From assembly GCF_050948175.1 (NCBI RefSeq), contig NW_027490240.1, positions 558,001-622,000 on the forward strand: a stretch of 64,000 nucleotides of DNA, written 5' to 3'. The translations under genes and the position numbers were made by a program. Shown here in pieces: positions 11,789 through 26,290 of the stretch. The stretch comes from Xylocopa sonorina. Its lineage: Eukaryota > Arthropoda > Insecta > Hymenoptera > Apidae. The notes beneath the pieces were generated by a model. The model did no database searches. It was not told the DNA's origin and worked only from the letters and a program-made list of their open reading frames with translations. Position 1 is the first letter of the stretch. Every line of letters begins with the position of its first letter.

Positions 11789-14222
11789 CAGACGTCTACG
11801 TATCGCAGCAATAGAGTTCCAATGCTTCCTAAAACGCGATATCGCATCTCTCTTCTATGTTTCATGATAAGGTATAATATTCATTGCGAAGCGTCATGTA
11901 TACCTCGAATTCACTTCAAATGTATGTAAATGCGACACTTCCATGCTAGGAAATATTGTTTGCAGATGTCTACGTATCACAGCAGTGGAGTACTAATGCT
12001 TCTTAAAACGAGATTTCGTATTTCACTTCTATGTTTCGTAATAAGATATAATATTCATTGTGTAATGTTATGTATACCTCGTATACACTTCAGTGGCATG
12101 TAAGTGCGAAATTTCCTTGCTAGGAAATAGAGTTTGCAGATGTCTACGTATAATAGCAATAGATTTCTAATGCTTCTCAGAACGCGATATAGCACCTCAT
12201 TCCTGTGTTTCATGATAAGGTATAATATTCATTGCGAAGAGCCATGTATACCTCGTATTCACTTCAAAAGAATGTAAATGCGACACATCCTTGCTAGGAA
12301 ATATTGTTTGCAGATGTCTACGTATGACAGCAATGGAGTACTAATGCTTCTTAAAACGAGATGTCGTATTTCACTTCTATGTTTCGTAATAAGATATAAT
12401 ATTCATTGTGTAATGTTATGTATACCTCGTATACACTTCAGTGGCATGTAAGTGCGAAATTTCCTTGCTAGGAAATAGAGTTTGCAGATGTCTACGTATA
12501 ATAGCAATAGAGTTCTAATGCTTCTCAAAACGCGATATAGCACCTCACTCCTATGTTTCATGATAAGCTATAATATTCATTGCGAAGTGTCATGTATATC
12601 TCGTATTCACTTCAAAAGAATGTAAATGCGACACTTCCATGCTAGGAAATAGCGTTTGCGGATGTCTACGTATCGCAGCAATAGAGTTCTAATGCTTCCT
12701 AAAACGCGATATCGCATCTCACTGCTATGTTTCATATAAGATATAATATTCATTACGAAGTGTCATGCATATCTCGTATTCACTTCAAAAGAATGTAAAT
12801 GCGACACTTCCATGCTAGGAAATAGCGTTTGCAGATGTCTACGTATCGCAGCAATAGAGTTTTAATGCTTCCTAAAACGCGATATCGCACCTCTCTTCTA
12901 TGTTTCATGATAAGGTATAATATTCATTGCGAAGTGCCATGTATACCTCGTATTCACTTCAAAAGAATGTAAATGCGACACTTCCTTGCTAGGAAATATT
13001 GTTTGCAGATGTCTACGTATCACAGCAATGGAGTACTAATGCTTCTTAAAACGAGATGTCGTATTTCACTTCTATGTTTCGTAATAAGATATAATATTCA
13101 TTGTGTAATGTTATGTATACCTCGTATACACTTCAGTGGCATGTAAGTGCGAAATTTCCTTGCTAGGAAATAGAGTTTGCAGATGTCTACGTATAATAGC
13201 AATAGAGTTCTAATGCTTCTCAAAACGCGATATAGCACCTCACTCCTATGTTTCATGATAAGCTATAATATTCATTGCGAAGTGTCATGTATATCTCGTA
13301 TTCACTTCAAAAGAATGTAAATGCGACACTTCCATGCTAGGAAATAGCGTTTGCGGATGTCTACGTATCGCAGCAATAGAGTTCTAATGCTTCCTAAAAC
13401 GCGATATCGCATCTCTCTTCTATGTTTCATGATAAGGTATAACATTCATTGCGAAGTGTCATGTATACCTCGTATTCACTTCAAATGAATGTAAGTGCGA
13501 CACTTCCATGCTAGGAAATAGCTTTTGCAGATGTCTACGTATCGTAGCAATAGAGTTCTAATGCTTCTTAAAACGCGATATCGCATCTCACTGCTATGTT
13601 TCATGAGAAGATATAATATTCATTATGGAGTGTTATGTATACCTCGTACTCACTTCAAAAGAATGTAAATGCGACCCTTCCATCCTAGGAAATAGCGTTT
13701 GCAGATGTCTACGTATCGTAGCAATAGAGTTCTAATGCTTCTTAGAACGCGATATCGCATCTCACTGCTATGTTTCATATAAGATATAATATTCATTACG
13801 AAGTGTCATGCATATCTCGTATTCACTTCAAAAGAATGTAAATGCGACACTTCCATGCTAGGAAATAGCGTTTGCAGATGTCTACGTATCGCAGCAATAG
13901 AGTTTTAATGCTTCCTAAAACGCGATATCGCACCTCTCTTCTATGTTTCATGATAAGGTATAATATTCATTGCGAAGTGCCATGTATACCTCGTATTCAC
14001 TTCAAAAGAATGTAAATGCGACACTTCCTTGCTAGGAAATATTGTTTGCAGATGTCTACGTATCACAGCAATGGAGTACTAATGCTTCTTAAAACGAGAT
14101 GTCGTATTTCACTTCTATGTTTCGTAATAAGATATAATATTCATTGTGTAATGTTATGTATACCTCGTATACACTTCAGTGGCATGTATGTGCGAAATTT
14201 CCTTGCTAGGAAATAGAGTTTG
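11789..14222. repeat. 2,434-bp 14-mer higher-order repeat, copy 2
   Basis: Tandem second copy of the 14-mer. The junction near 11,780 joins the 3' part of a B monomer directly to the CAGACG monomer. Before copy 1 (9,181-9,354) and after copy 2 (14,223-14,396) a C monomer with CAAAACTCGATATAGC lies between them. The parent unit was therefore probably a 15-mer of about 2,608 bp that lost one monomer at the junction. Confidence 0.93.
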
Positions 14223-15440
14223 CAGATGTCTACGTATAATAGCAATAGAGTTCTAATGCTTCTCAAAACTCGATATAGCACCTCATTCCTATGTTTCATG
14301 ATAAGATATAATATTCATTGCGAAGTGTCATGTATATCTCGTATTCACATCAAAAGAATGTAAATGCGACACTTCCATGCTAGGAAATAGCGTTTGCAGA
14401 CGTCTACGTATCGCAGCAATAGAGTTCCAATGCTTCCTAAAACGCGATATCGCATCTCTCTTCTATGTTTCATGATAAGGTATAATATTCATTGCGAAGC
14501 GTCATGTATACCTCGAATTCACTTCAAATGAATGTAAATGCGACACTTCCATGCTAGGAAATATTGTTTGCAGATGTCTACGTATCACAGCAGTGGAGTA
14601 CTAATGCTTCTTAAAACGAGATTTCGTATTTCACTTCTATGTTTCGTAATAAGATATAATATTCATTGTGTAATGTTATGTATACCTCGTATACACTTCA
14701 GTGGCATGTAAGTGCGAAATTTCCTTGCTAGGAAATAGAGTTTGCAGATGTCTACGTATAATAGCAATAGATTTCTAATGCTTCTCAAAACGCGATATAG
14801 CACCTCATTCCTGTGTTTCATGATAAGGTATAATATTCATTGCGAAGTGCCATGTATACCTCGTATTCACTTCAAAAGAATGTAAATGCGACACTTCCTT
14901 GCTAGGAAATATTGTTTGCAGATGTCTACGTATCACAGCAATGGAGTACTAATGCTTCTTAAAACGAGATGTCGTATTTCACTTCTATGTTTCGTAATAA
15001 GATATAATATTCATTGTGTAATGTTATGTATACCTCGTATACACTTCAGTGGCATGTAAGTGCGAAATTTCCTTGCTAGGAAATAGAGTTTGCAGATGTC
15101 TACGTATAATAGCAATAGAGTTCTAATGCTTCTCAAAACTCGATATAGCACCTCATTCCTATGTTTCATGATGAGATATAATATTCATTGCGAAGTGTCA
15201 TGTATATCTCGTATTCACATCAAAAGAATGTAAATGCGACACTTCCATGCTAGGAAATAGCGTTTGCAGACGTCTACGTATCGCAGCAATAGAGTTCCAA
15301 TGCTTCCTAAAACGCGATATCGCATCTCTCTTCTATGTTTCATGATAAGGTATAATATTCATTGCGAAGCGTCATGTATACCTCGAATTCACTTCAAATG
15401 AATGTAAATGCGACACTTCCATGCTAGGAAATAGCGTTTG
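14223..15440. repeat. 870-bp 5-mer repeat flanking the 14-mer
   Basis: The pair of monomers at 14,223-14,570 (C with CAAAACTCGATATAGC, then A' with CAGACGTCTACG and CCTCGAATTCAC) recurs at 15,093-15,440, exactly 870 bp (5 monomers) later. The CAGACG markers are at 14,397 and 15,267. It is a shorter expansion seeded from the same haplotype as the 2,434-bp unit. Confidence 0.88.
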
Positions 15441-18400
15441 CAGATGTCTACGTATCGAAGCAATAGAGTTCTAATGATTCTTAAAACGCGATATCGCATC
15501 TCACTGCTATGTTTCATGAGAAGATATAATATTCATTGCGAAGTGTCATGTATACCTCGTATTCACTTCAAATGAACGTAAATAAGACACTTCCATGCTA
15601 GGAAATAGCGTTTGCAGATGTCTACGTATCGTAGCAATAGAGTTCTAATGCTTCTCAAAACGCGATATAGCACCTCTTTCCTATGTTTCATGATAAGATA
15701 TAGTATTCATTGAGAAGTGTCATGTATATCTCGTATTCACTTCAAAAGAATGTAAATGCGACACTTCCATGCTAGGAAATAGCGTTTGCAGATGTCTACG
15801 TATCGCAGCAATAGAGTCCTAATGCTCCCTATAACGCGATATCGCATCTCACTGCTATGTTTCATGATAAGATATAATATTCATTATGGAGTGTCATCTA
15901 TACCTCGTACTCACTTCAAATGAATGTAAATGTGACACTTCAATGCTAGGAAATAGCGTTTGCAGATGTCTACGTATCGTAGCAATAGAGTTCTAATGCT
16001 TCTTAAAACGCGATATCGCATCTCACTGCTATGTTTCATGATAAGATATAATATTCATTATGGAGTGTTATGTATACCTCGTACTCACTTCAAAAGAATG
16101 TAAATGCGACCCTTCCATGCTAGGAAATAGCCTTTGCAGATGTCTACGTATCGTAGCAATAGAGTCCTAATGCTTCCTAAAACGCGATATCGCATCTCAC
16201 TGCTATGTTTCATGATAAGATATAATATTCATTATGGAGTGTTATGTATACCTCGTACTCACTTCAAATGAATGTAAATGTGACACTTCAATGCTAGGAA
16301 ATAGCGTTTGCAGATGTCTACGTATCGTAGCAATAGAGTTCTAATGCTTCTTGAAACGCGATATCGCATCTCACTGCTATGTTTCATGATAAGATATAAT
16401 ATTCATTATGGAGTGTTATGTATACCTCGTACTCACTTCAAAAGAATGTAAATGCGACCCTTCCATGCTAGGAAATAGCCTTTGCAGATGTCTACGTATC
16501 GTAGCAATAGAGTTCTAATGCGTCTTAAAACGAGATGCCGCAATTCATTTCTATGTTCCGTAATAAGATATAATATTCATTGTGTAATGTTATGTATACC
16601 TCGTATTCACTTCAGTGGAATGTAAGTGCGAAATTTCCTTGCTAGGAAATAGCGTTTGCAGATGTCTACGTATCGCAGCAATAGAGTTCCAATGCTTCCT
16701 AAAACGCGATATCGCATCTCTCTTCTATGTTTCATGATAAGGTGTAATATTCATTGCGAAGCGTCATGTATACCTCGAATTCACTTCAAATGAATGTAAA
16801 TGCGACACTTCCATGCTAGGAAATAGCGTTTGCAGATGTCTACGTATCGTAGCAATAGAGTTCTAATGATTCTTAGAACGCGATATCGCATCTCACTTCT
16901 ATGTTTCATGATAAGATATAATATTCACTACGAAGTGTCATGTATACCTCGTATTCACTTCAAATGAATGTAAATGCCACACTTCCATGCTAGGAAATAG
17001 CGTTTGCAGATGTCTACGTATCACAGCAATAGAGTACTATTGCTTCTTAAAACGAGATGTCGTATTTCATTTCTATGTTCCGTAATAAGATATAATATTC
17101 ATTGTGTAATGTTATGTATACCTCGTATTCACTTCAGTGGAATGTAAGTGCGAAATTTCCTTGCTAGGAAATAGCGTTTGCAGATGTCTACGTATCGTAG
17201 CAATAGAGTTCTAATGCTTCTTAAAACGCGATATCGCATCTCACTGCTATGTTTCATGATAAGATATAATATTCATTATGGAGTGTTATGTATACCTCGT
17301 ACTCTCTTCAAAATAATGTAAATGCGACCCTTCCATGCTAGGAAATAGCCTTTGCAGATGTCTACGTATCGTAGCTATAGAGTTCTAATGCTTCTCAAAA
17401 CGCGATATCGCATCTCATTTCTATGTTTCGTGATAAGATATAATATTCATTGCGAAGTGTTTTGTATACCTCTCATACACTTAAAATGAATGTAAATGCG
17501 ACACTTCCTTTCTAGGAAATAGCGTTTCCAGATGTCCACGTATCGTAGCAATAGAGTGCTAATGATACTTAAAACGCGACATCGCATCTCATTTCTATGT
17601 TTCACGATAAGATATAATATTCATTGCGAAGTGTCATGTATACCTCGCATACACTTAAAATGAATGCAAATGCGACACTTCCTTGCTAGGAAATAGCGTT
17701 TGCAGATGTCTACGTATCGAAGAAATAGATTTCTAAAGCTTGCTAATTCGCGATATCGCATCTCATATCTATGTTTCATGATAATATATAATATTCATTG
17801 CGAAGTTTCATGTATACCTCGCATACAATTCAAACGAATGTGAATGCGACAGTTCCTTGCTAGGAAATAGCGTTTGCAGATGTCTACGTATCGAAGCAAT
17901 AGTTTTCTAATGCTTCTTAAATCGTCATATCTCATCTAATATCTACGTTTCATGATAAGGTATAATATCCATTGCGAAGTGTCATGTATACCTCGTATTC
18001 CTTTCAAAGGAATGTAAATGCAACACTTCCTTGCTAGGAAATAGCGTTTGCAGATGTCTACGTATCGAAGCAATAGACATCTAATGCTTCATATATCGCG
18101 ATATCGCATCTCATTTCTATGTTTCATGATAAGATATAATATTCGCAGTGCAGTGTTATGTATACCTCTTATTCACGTCAAAAGAATGTAAATGCGACAC
18201 TTCCTTGCTAGGAAATAGCGTTTGCAAATGTCTACGTATCGCGGCATTAGAGTTCTAATGCTTCTCAAAACGCGATATCGCATCTCATTTCTATGTTTCA
18301 TGATAAGATATAATATTCATTGTGGAATGTTATGTATACCTCGTATTCGTTTCAAAAGAATGTAAATGCGACACTTTCTTGCTAGGAAGTAGCGTTTGCA

Positions 18401-18690
18401 GATGTCTACATATCGAAGCAATAGACTTCTAGAGCTTGCTAATTCGCGATATCGCATCTCATATCTATGATTCATGATAATATATAATATTCATTGCGAA
18501 GTTCCATGTATACCTCGCATACAATTCAAACGAATGTGAATGCGGCTGTTCCTTGCTAGGAAATAGTGCTTGCAGATGTCTACGTGTCGAAGCAATAGTG
18601 TTCTAATGCTTCTTAAATCGTCATATCGCATCTCAATTCTATGTTTCATGATAAGATATAATATTCATTGCGAAGTGTTATGTATACCTC
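15093..18690. repeat. Large block recurring at 27,781-32,075, copy 1
   Basis: About 3.6 kb in the same marker order as 27,781-32,075. The offset is 12,688 bp at the left (CGAAGCAATAG at 15,456 and 28,144; GCTCCCTATAACG at 15,824 and 28,512). It becomes 12,862 (GCGTCTTAAAACGAG at 16,519 and 29,381), then 13,210 (TGCTTCTTAA at 17,041 and 30,251) and 13,384 (GAATGCAAATGCG at 17,662 and 31,046). Each step is a whole number of monomers (174, 348, 174). Both canonical monomers and the start of a diverged island are included. Confidence 0.88.
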
Positions 18691-19441
18691 GTATTCACTT
18701 CAAAAGAATGTAAATGCGACTATTCCTTGCTAGGAAGTAGCGTTTGCAGATATCTGCGCATCGAGGCAATAGGGATCTAATGCTTCTTAAAACGCGATAT
18801 CGCATCTCATTTATATGTTTCGTGATAAGATATAATATTCATTGCGAAGTGTTATGTATACCTCGTATTCACTTCAAAAGAATGTAAATGAAACACTTCC
18901 TTGTTAGGAAATAGCTTTTGCAGATGTCTACGTATATTAGCAGTAGAGTTCTAATACTTCTTAACACGAGACATCGCATCTCATTTCTATGTTTCATGAG
19001 AAGATATAATATTCATTGCGAAGTGTCATGTATACCTCGCATTCGCTCCAAACGAATGTAAATGCGACACTTCCTTGCTAGGAAATAGCGTTTGCAGATA
19101 TCTGCGCATCGAGGCAATAGGGATCTAATGCTTCTTAAAACGCGATATCGCATCTCACTTCTATGTTACATGATAAGATATAATGTTAATTGCGAAGTGT
19201 CATGCATACCTCGTATTCACTTCATAAGAATGTAAATGCGACTATTCCTTGCTAGGAAATAGCGTTTGCAGATGCCTACGTATCGTAGCAATAGAGTTCT
19301 AATGCTTCTTAGATCGCGATATCGCATCTAATATCTATGATTCGTGATAAGTTAGAATATTCATTCCGAAGTGTCATGTATACCTCGAATTCACTTCAAA
19401 AGAATGTAAATGCGACACTTCCATTCTAGGAAATAGCGTTT

Positions 19442-21010
19442 GCTGATGTCTCCGCATCGAGGCAATAGGGTTCTAGTGCTTCTTAAAACGCGATATGGCA
19501 TCTCACATCTATGTTACGTGATAAGATATAATGTTCATTGCGAAGTGTCATGTATACCTCGCATTCACTTCAAAAGAATGTAAATGCGAATCTTCCTTGC
19601 TAGGAAATAGCGTTTGCAGATGTCTACGTATCGTAGCAATAGAGTTCTAATGTCTCTCATAACGCGATATCGAATCCCATTCCTATGCTTCATGATAAGA
19701 TATAATATTCATTGCGAAGTGTCATGTATACCTCGAATTCACTTCAAAAGAATGTAAATGCAACACTTCCATGCTAGGAAATAGCGTTTGCTGATGTCTC
19801 CGCATCGAGGAAATAGGGTTCTAATGCTTCTTAAAACGCGATATGGCATCTCACATCTATGTTACGTGATAAGATATAATGTTCATTGCGAAGTGTCATG
19901 TATACCTCGCATTCACTTCAAAAGAATGTAAATGCGAATCTTCCTTGCTAGGAAATAGCGTTTGCAGATGTCTACGAATCGTAGCAATAGAGTTCTAATG
20001 TCTCTCAAAACGCGATATCGCATCGCATTCCTATGCTTCATGATAAGATATAATATTCATTGCGAAGTGTCATGTATACCTCGTATTCACTTCAGAAGAA
20101 TATAAATGCGAATCTTCCTTGCTAGGAAATAGCGTTTGCAGATGACTACGTATCGTAGCAATAGAGTTCTAATGCTTCTTAAAACGCGATATCGCATCTC
20201 ACTTCTATGTTACGTGATAAGATATAATGTTCATTGCGAAGTGTCATGTATACCTCGCATTCACTTCAAAATAATGTAAATGCGAATCTTCCTTGCTAGG
20301 AAATAGCGTTTGCAGATGTCTACGTCTCGTAGCAATAGAGTTCTAATGTCTCTCAAAACGCGATATCGCATCTCATTTCTATGCTTCATGATAAGATATA
20401 ATATTCATTGCGAAGTGTTATGTATACCTCGTATTCACTTCAAAAGAATGTAAATGCGACACTTCCATGCTAGGAAATAGCGTTTGCTGATGTCTCCGCA
20501 TCGAGGCAATAGGGTTCTAATGCTTCTTAAAACGCGATATGGCATCTCACATCTATGTTACGTGATAAGATATAATGTTCATTGCGAAGTGTCATGTATA
20601 CCTCGCATTCACTTCAAAAGAATGTAAATGCGAATCTTCCTTGCTAGGAAATAGCGTTTGCAGATGTTTACGTATCGTAGCAATAGAGTTCTAATGTCTC
20701 TCAAAACGCGATATCGCATCCCATTCCTATGCTTCATGATAAGATATAATATTCATTGCGAAGTGTCATGTATACCTCGTGTTCACTTCAGAAGAATATA
20801 AATGCGAATCTTCCTTGCTAGGAAATAGCGTTTGCAGATGACTACGTATCGTAGCAATAGAGTTCTAATGCTTCTTAAAACGCGATATCGCATCTCACTT
20901 CTATGTTACGTGATAAGATATAATGTTCATTGCGAAGTGTCATGTATACCTCGCATTCACTTCAAAATTATGTAAATGCGAATCTTCCTTGCTAGGAAAT
21001 AGCGTTTGCA
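19442..21010. repeat. 348-bp dimer and 696-bp tetramer repeats
   Basis: The marker TTTGCTGATGTCTCCGC occurs near 19,442, 19,790 and 20,486, spaced 348 bp (2 monomers) and 696 bp (4 monomers). GATGACTACG at 20,141 and 20,837 confirms the 696-bp period. One dimer half has GATATGGCATCTCACATC with GTTACGTGATAAG and GCGAATCTTCC; the other has TCTCAAAACGCGATATCGC with GCTTCATGATAAG. It is a local HOR inside the diverged island. Confidence 0.9.
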
Positions 21011-21329
21011 GATGACTACGTATCGTAGCAATAGAGTTCTAATGCTTCTCAAAACGCGATATCGCATCTCATATCGATGCTGCATGATAAGATATAATAT
21101 TCATAGCGAAGTGTCATGTATACCTCGTATTCACTCCAAACGAATGTAAATGCGACACTTCCTTGCTAGGAAATAGCGTTTGCAGATATCTGCGCATCGA
21201 GGCAATAGGGATCTAATGCTTCTTACATCGCGATATGGCATCTCATTTCTATGTTTTGTAATAAGTTATAATATTCATTCCGAAGTGTCATGTAAACCTC
21301 GAATTCACTTCAAAAGAATGTAAATGCGA

Positions 21330-21990
21330 CTATTGGTTGCTAGGAAATAGCGATTGCAGATGTCTACGTATCGTAGCAATAGAATTCTAATGCTTCTCAA
21401 AACGCGTTATAGCATCTCATTTCTATGGTTCCTGATAAGATATAATATTCATTGCGAAGTGTAATGTACACCTCGTATTCACTTCAAAATAATGTAAATG
21501 CGACACTTCCATGCTAGGAAATAGCGTATGCAGCTGTCTACGCGTCGAGGCAATAGAGATCTAATGCTTCTTAAAACGCGATATCGCATCACACTACTAT
21601 GTTTCATGATAAGATATAATGTTCATTGCGAAGTGTCATGTATACCTCGTATTCCCTCCAAACGAATGTAAATGCGACACTTCCTTGCTAGGAAATGGCG
21701 TATTCAGATGTCTACGTATCGTAGCAATAGAGTTCTAATGCTACTTAAATCGCGATATCGCATCTCATTTATATGTTTCGTGATAAGATATAATATTCAT
21801 CGCGAAGTGTCAGGTATACCTCGTATTCACTTCAGAAGAATGTAAATGCGACACTTCCATGCTAGGAAATAGCGTCTGCAGATGTCTACGCGTCGAGCCA
21901 ATAGAGTTCTAATGCTTCTTAAAACGCGATATCGAATCTCAATTCTATGTTTCATTATAAGATATAATATTCATTGCGAAGTGTCATGTA
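21330..21990. repeat. Block recurring at 40,431-41,091, copy 1
   Basis: Nearly four monomers match 40,431-41,091 at constant offset 19,101 bp. Shared rare words are ATGGTTCCTGATAAG (21,425 and 40,526), GGAAATGGCGTATTC (21,691 and 40,792) and TTTCATTATAAGATA near the end. It ties the first diverged island to the third. Confidence 0.85.
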
Positions 21991-24900
21991 TACCTCGAAT
22001 TCACTTCAAAAGAATGTAAATGCGAAACTTCCATGCTAGGAAATAGCGTTTGCAGATATCTCCGCATCGAGGAAATAGGGTTCTAACTCTTCTTAAGACG
22101 CGATATCGCATCTCACTTTTATGTTACATGATAAGATATAATGTTCATTGCGAAGTGTCATATATACCTCGTATTCACTTCAGAAGAATGTAAATGCTAA
22201 TCTTCCTTGCTAGGAAATAGCGTTTGCAGATGACTACGTATCGTAGCAATGGAGTTCTAATACTTCTCAAAACGAGATATCGCATCTCATTTCTATGCTT
22301 TATGATAAGATATAATATTCATTGCGGAGTGTCATGTATACCTCGTATTCAATTCAAAAGTATGTAAATGCGACTATTGCCTGCTAGGAAATAGCGTTTG
22401 CAGATGTCTACGTATCGCAGCAATAGAGTTCTAATGCTACTTAAATCGCGATATCGCATCTCATTTATATGTTTCGTGATAAGATATAATATTCATTGCG
22501 AAGTGTCATGTATACCTCGTATTCAATTCAAAAGAATGTAAGTGCGGCACTTCCATGCTAGGTAATAGCGTTTGCAGATATCTCCGCATCGAGGCCAGAG
22601 AGATCTAATGCTTCTTAAAACGCGAAATCGCATCTCACTTCTATGTTTCATGATAAGATATAATATTCATTGCGATGTGTCATGTATATCTCGTACTCAC
22701 TTCAAAAGAATGTAAATGCGACTATTCCTTGCTAGGAAACAGCGTTTGCAGATGTCTACGTATCGTAGCAATGGAGTTCTAATGCTTCTTAGAACGCGAT
22801 ATCGCATCTCACTTCTATGTTTCATGATAAGATATAATATTCATTGCGAAGTGTCATGTATACCTCCTATTCACTTCAAAAGAACGTAAATAAGACACTT
22901 CCATGCTAGGAAATAGCGTTTGCAGATGTCTATGTATCACAGCAATAGAGCACTAATTCTTCTTAAAACGAGATGTCGTATTTCATTTCTATGTTTCGTA
23001 ATAAGATATAATATTCATTGTGTAATGTTATGTATACCTCGTATTCACTTCAGTGAAATGTAAGTGCGAAATTTCCTTGATAGGAAATAGAGTTTGCAGA
23101 TGTCTACGTATATTAGCAATAGAGTTCTAATGCTTTTCAAAACGCGATATAGCACCTCATTCCTATGTTTCATGATAAGATATAATATTCATTGCGAAGT
23201 GTCATGTATATCTCGTATTCACATCAAAAGAATGTAAATGCGACACTTCCATGCTAGGAAATAGCAGTTGCAGATGTCTACGTATCGCAGCAATAGAGTT
23301 CCAATGCTTCCTAAAACGCGATATCGCATCTCTCTTCTATGTTTCATGATAAGGTATAATATTCATTGCGAAGCGTCATGTATACCTCGTATTCACTTCA
23401 AATGAATGTAAATGCGACACTTCCATGCTAGGAAATAGCGTTTGCAGATGTCTACGTATCGTAGCAATAGAGTTCTAATGCTTCTTAAAACGCGATATTG
23501 CATCTCACATCTATGTTTCATGATAAGATATAATATTCATTGCGAAGTGTCATGTATACCTCGTATTCACTTCAAACGAATGTAAATGCGACACTTCCAT
23601 GCTAGGAAATAGCGTTTGCAGATGTCTATGTATCACAGCAATAGAGTTCTAATGCTTCTCAAAACGCGATATAGCACCTCATTCCTATGTTTCATGATAA
23701 GATATAATATTCATTGCGAAGTGTCATGTATACCTCATATTCACTTCAAACGAATGTAAATGCGACACTTCCATGCTAGGAAATAGCGTTTGCAGATGTC
23801 TACGTATCGTAGCAATAGAATTCTAATGCTTCTTAAAACGCGATATCGCATCTCACTGCTATGTTTCATTAGAAGATATAATATTCATTGCGAAGTGTCA
23901 TGTATATCTCGTATTCACATCAAAAGAATGTAAATGCGACACTTCCATGCTAGGAAATAGCGTTTGCAGATGTCTACGTATCGCAGCAATAGAGTTCCAA
24001 TGCTTCCTAAAACGCGATATCGCATCACTCTTCTATGTTTCATGATAAGGTATAATATTCATTACGAAGTGTCATGTATACCTCGTATTCACTTCAAATG
24101 AATGTAAATGCGACACTTCCATGCTAGGAAATAGCGTTTGCAGATGTCTACGTATCGTAGCAATAGAGTACTAATGCTTCTTAATACGCGATATCGCATC
24201 TCACTGCTATGTTTCATGATAAGATATAATATTCATTGCGAAGTGTCATGTATACCTCGTATTCACTTCAAAAGAATGTAAATGCGACACTTCCATGCTA
24301 GGAAGTAGCGTTTGCAGATGTCTAGGTATCGTAGCAATAGGGTTCTAATGCTTCTTAAAATGCGATATCGCATCACACTTCTATGTTTCATGATAAGATA
24401 TAATATTCATTGCGAAGTGCCATGTATACCGCGATTCCACTTCACAAGAATGAAAATGCGACACTTCCTTGCTAGGAAATATTGTTTGCAGATGTCTACG
24501 TATCATAGCAATAGAGTACTAATGCTTCTTAAAACGAGATGTCGTATTTCAATTCTATGTTTCGTAATAAGATATAATATTCATTGTGTAATGTTATGTA
24601 TACCTCGTATTCACTTCAGTGGAATGTAAGTGCGAAATTTCCTTGCTAGGAAATAGCGTTTGCAGATGTCTACGTATCGTAGCAATAGAGTTCTAATGCT
24701 TCTTAAAACGAGATTTCGCATCTCACTTCTATGTTTCATGATCAGATATAATATTCATTGCGAAGTGTCATGTATACCTCGTATTCACTTCAAAAGGATG
24801 TAAATGCGACACTTCCTTGCTAGGAAATAGCGTCTCCAGATGACTACGTGTCGAAACAATAGAGTTCTAATTATTCTTAAAATGCCATATCTCATCTCAC

Positions 24901-25200
24901 TTCTATGTTTGATGATAAGGTATAATATTCATTGCGAAGCGTCATGTATACCTCGTATTCACTTCAAATGAATGTAAATGCGACACTTCCATGCTAGGAA
25001 ATAGCGTTTGCAGATGTCTACGTATCGTAGCAATAGAGTTCTAATGCTTCCTAAAACGCGATATCGCATCTCACTGCTATGTTTCATGATAAGATATAAT
25101 ATTCATTATGGAGTGTTATGTATACCTCGTACTCACTTCAAATGAATGTAAATGTGACACTTCAATGCTAGGAAATAGCGTTTGCAGATGTCTACGTATC

Positions 25201-26290
25201 GTAGCAATAGAGTTCTAATGCTTCTTAAAACGCGATATCGCATCTCACTGCTATGTTTCATGAGAAGATATAATATTCATTATGGAGTGTTATGTATACC
25301 TCGTACTCACTTCAAAAGAATGTAAATGCGACCCTTCCATCCTAGGAAATAGCGCTTGCAGATGTCTACGTATCGTAGCAATAGAGTTCTAATGCTTCTT
25401 AGAACGCGATATCGCATCTCACTGCTATGTTTCATGATAAGATATAATATTCATTACGAAGTGTCATGCATATCTCGTATTCACTTCAAAAGAATGTAAA
25501 TGCGACACTTCCATGCTAGGAAATAGCGTTTGCAGATGTCTACGTATCGCAGCAATAGAGTTTTAATGCTTCCTAAAACGCGATATCGCACCTCTCTTCT
25601 ATGTTTCATGATAAGGTATAATATTCATTGCGAAGTGCCATGTATACCTCGTATTCACTTCAAAAGAATGTAAATGCGACACTTCCTTGCTAGGAAATAT
25701 TGTTTGCAGATGTCTACGTATCACAGCAATGGAGAACTAATGCTTCTTAAAACGAGATGTCGTATTTCACTTCTATGTTTCGTAATAAGATATAATATTC
25801 ATTGTGTAATGTTATGTATACCTCGTATACACTTCAGTGGCATGTAAGTGCGAAATTTCCTTGCTAGGAAATAGAGTTTGCAGATGTCTACGTATAATAG
25901 CAATAGAGTTCTAATGCTTCTCAAAACGCGATATAGCACCTCACTCCTATGTTTCATGATAAGCTATAATATTCATTGCGAAGTGTCATGTATATCTCGT
26001 ATTCACTTCAAAAGAATGTAAATGCGACACTTCCATGCTAGGAAATAGCGTTTGCGGATGTCTACGTATCGCAGCAATAGAGTTCTAATGCTTCCTAAAA
26101 CGCGATATCGCATCTCTCTTCTATGTTTCATGATAAGGTATAACATTCATTGCGAAGTGTCATGTATACCTCGTATTCACTTCAAATGAATGTAAGTGCG
26201 ACACTTCCATGCTAGGAAATAGCTTTTGCAGATGTCTACGTATCGTAGCAATAGAGTTCTAATGCTTCTTAAAACGCGATATCGCATCTC
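25201..26290. repeat. Displaced copy of the 2,434-bp unit haplotype
   Basis: About six monomers match the 9.3-14.2 kb unit in two collinear pieces: 25,201-25,870 to about 11,110-11,779 (offset 14,091-14,092) and 25,871-26,290 to 10,736-11,155 (offset 15,135). Shared markers are CCATCCTAGG, AGTTTTAATGCTTCC, GTGGCATGTAAG, AAGCTATAAT (25,961) and TATAACATTC (about 26,139). The order D-A-A'-B-C-A suggests a circular six-monomer module underlies both sites. Confidence 0.85.

Larger units (their letters stand above)
17445..22780. repeat. Island of diverged monomers
   Basis: The repeat continues at the same period but monomers carry many private changes, for example CGCATACAATTCAAACG, GAATGTGAATGCGGCTG, CTAATTCGCGATATCGC, CTGCGCATCGAGGC, GTTACGTGATAAG, AATGTTCATTGCG and GCGAATCTTCC. 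Neighbouring monomers here look less alike than in the flanks, except for the 348/696-bp units. No non-satellite sequence is present. I read it as an older, less homogenised layer of the array. Confidence 0.85.

Noticed and set aside
19436..19460. Hammerhead ribozyme core, as found in some animal satellites
   Set aside because: GCTGATGTC resembles CUGANGA but lacks the final GA, and no proper paired stems with a downstream GAAA were found; most monomers read GCAGATGTC.
17445..22780. A separate satellite family or transposon in the diverged island
   Set aside because: The monomer period and core words (TGCTAGGAAATAGCG, GCAGATGTCTACG) continue unbroken, so it is the same family at higher divergence.
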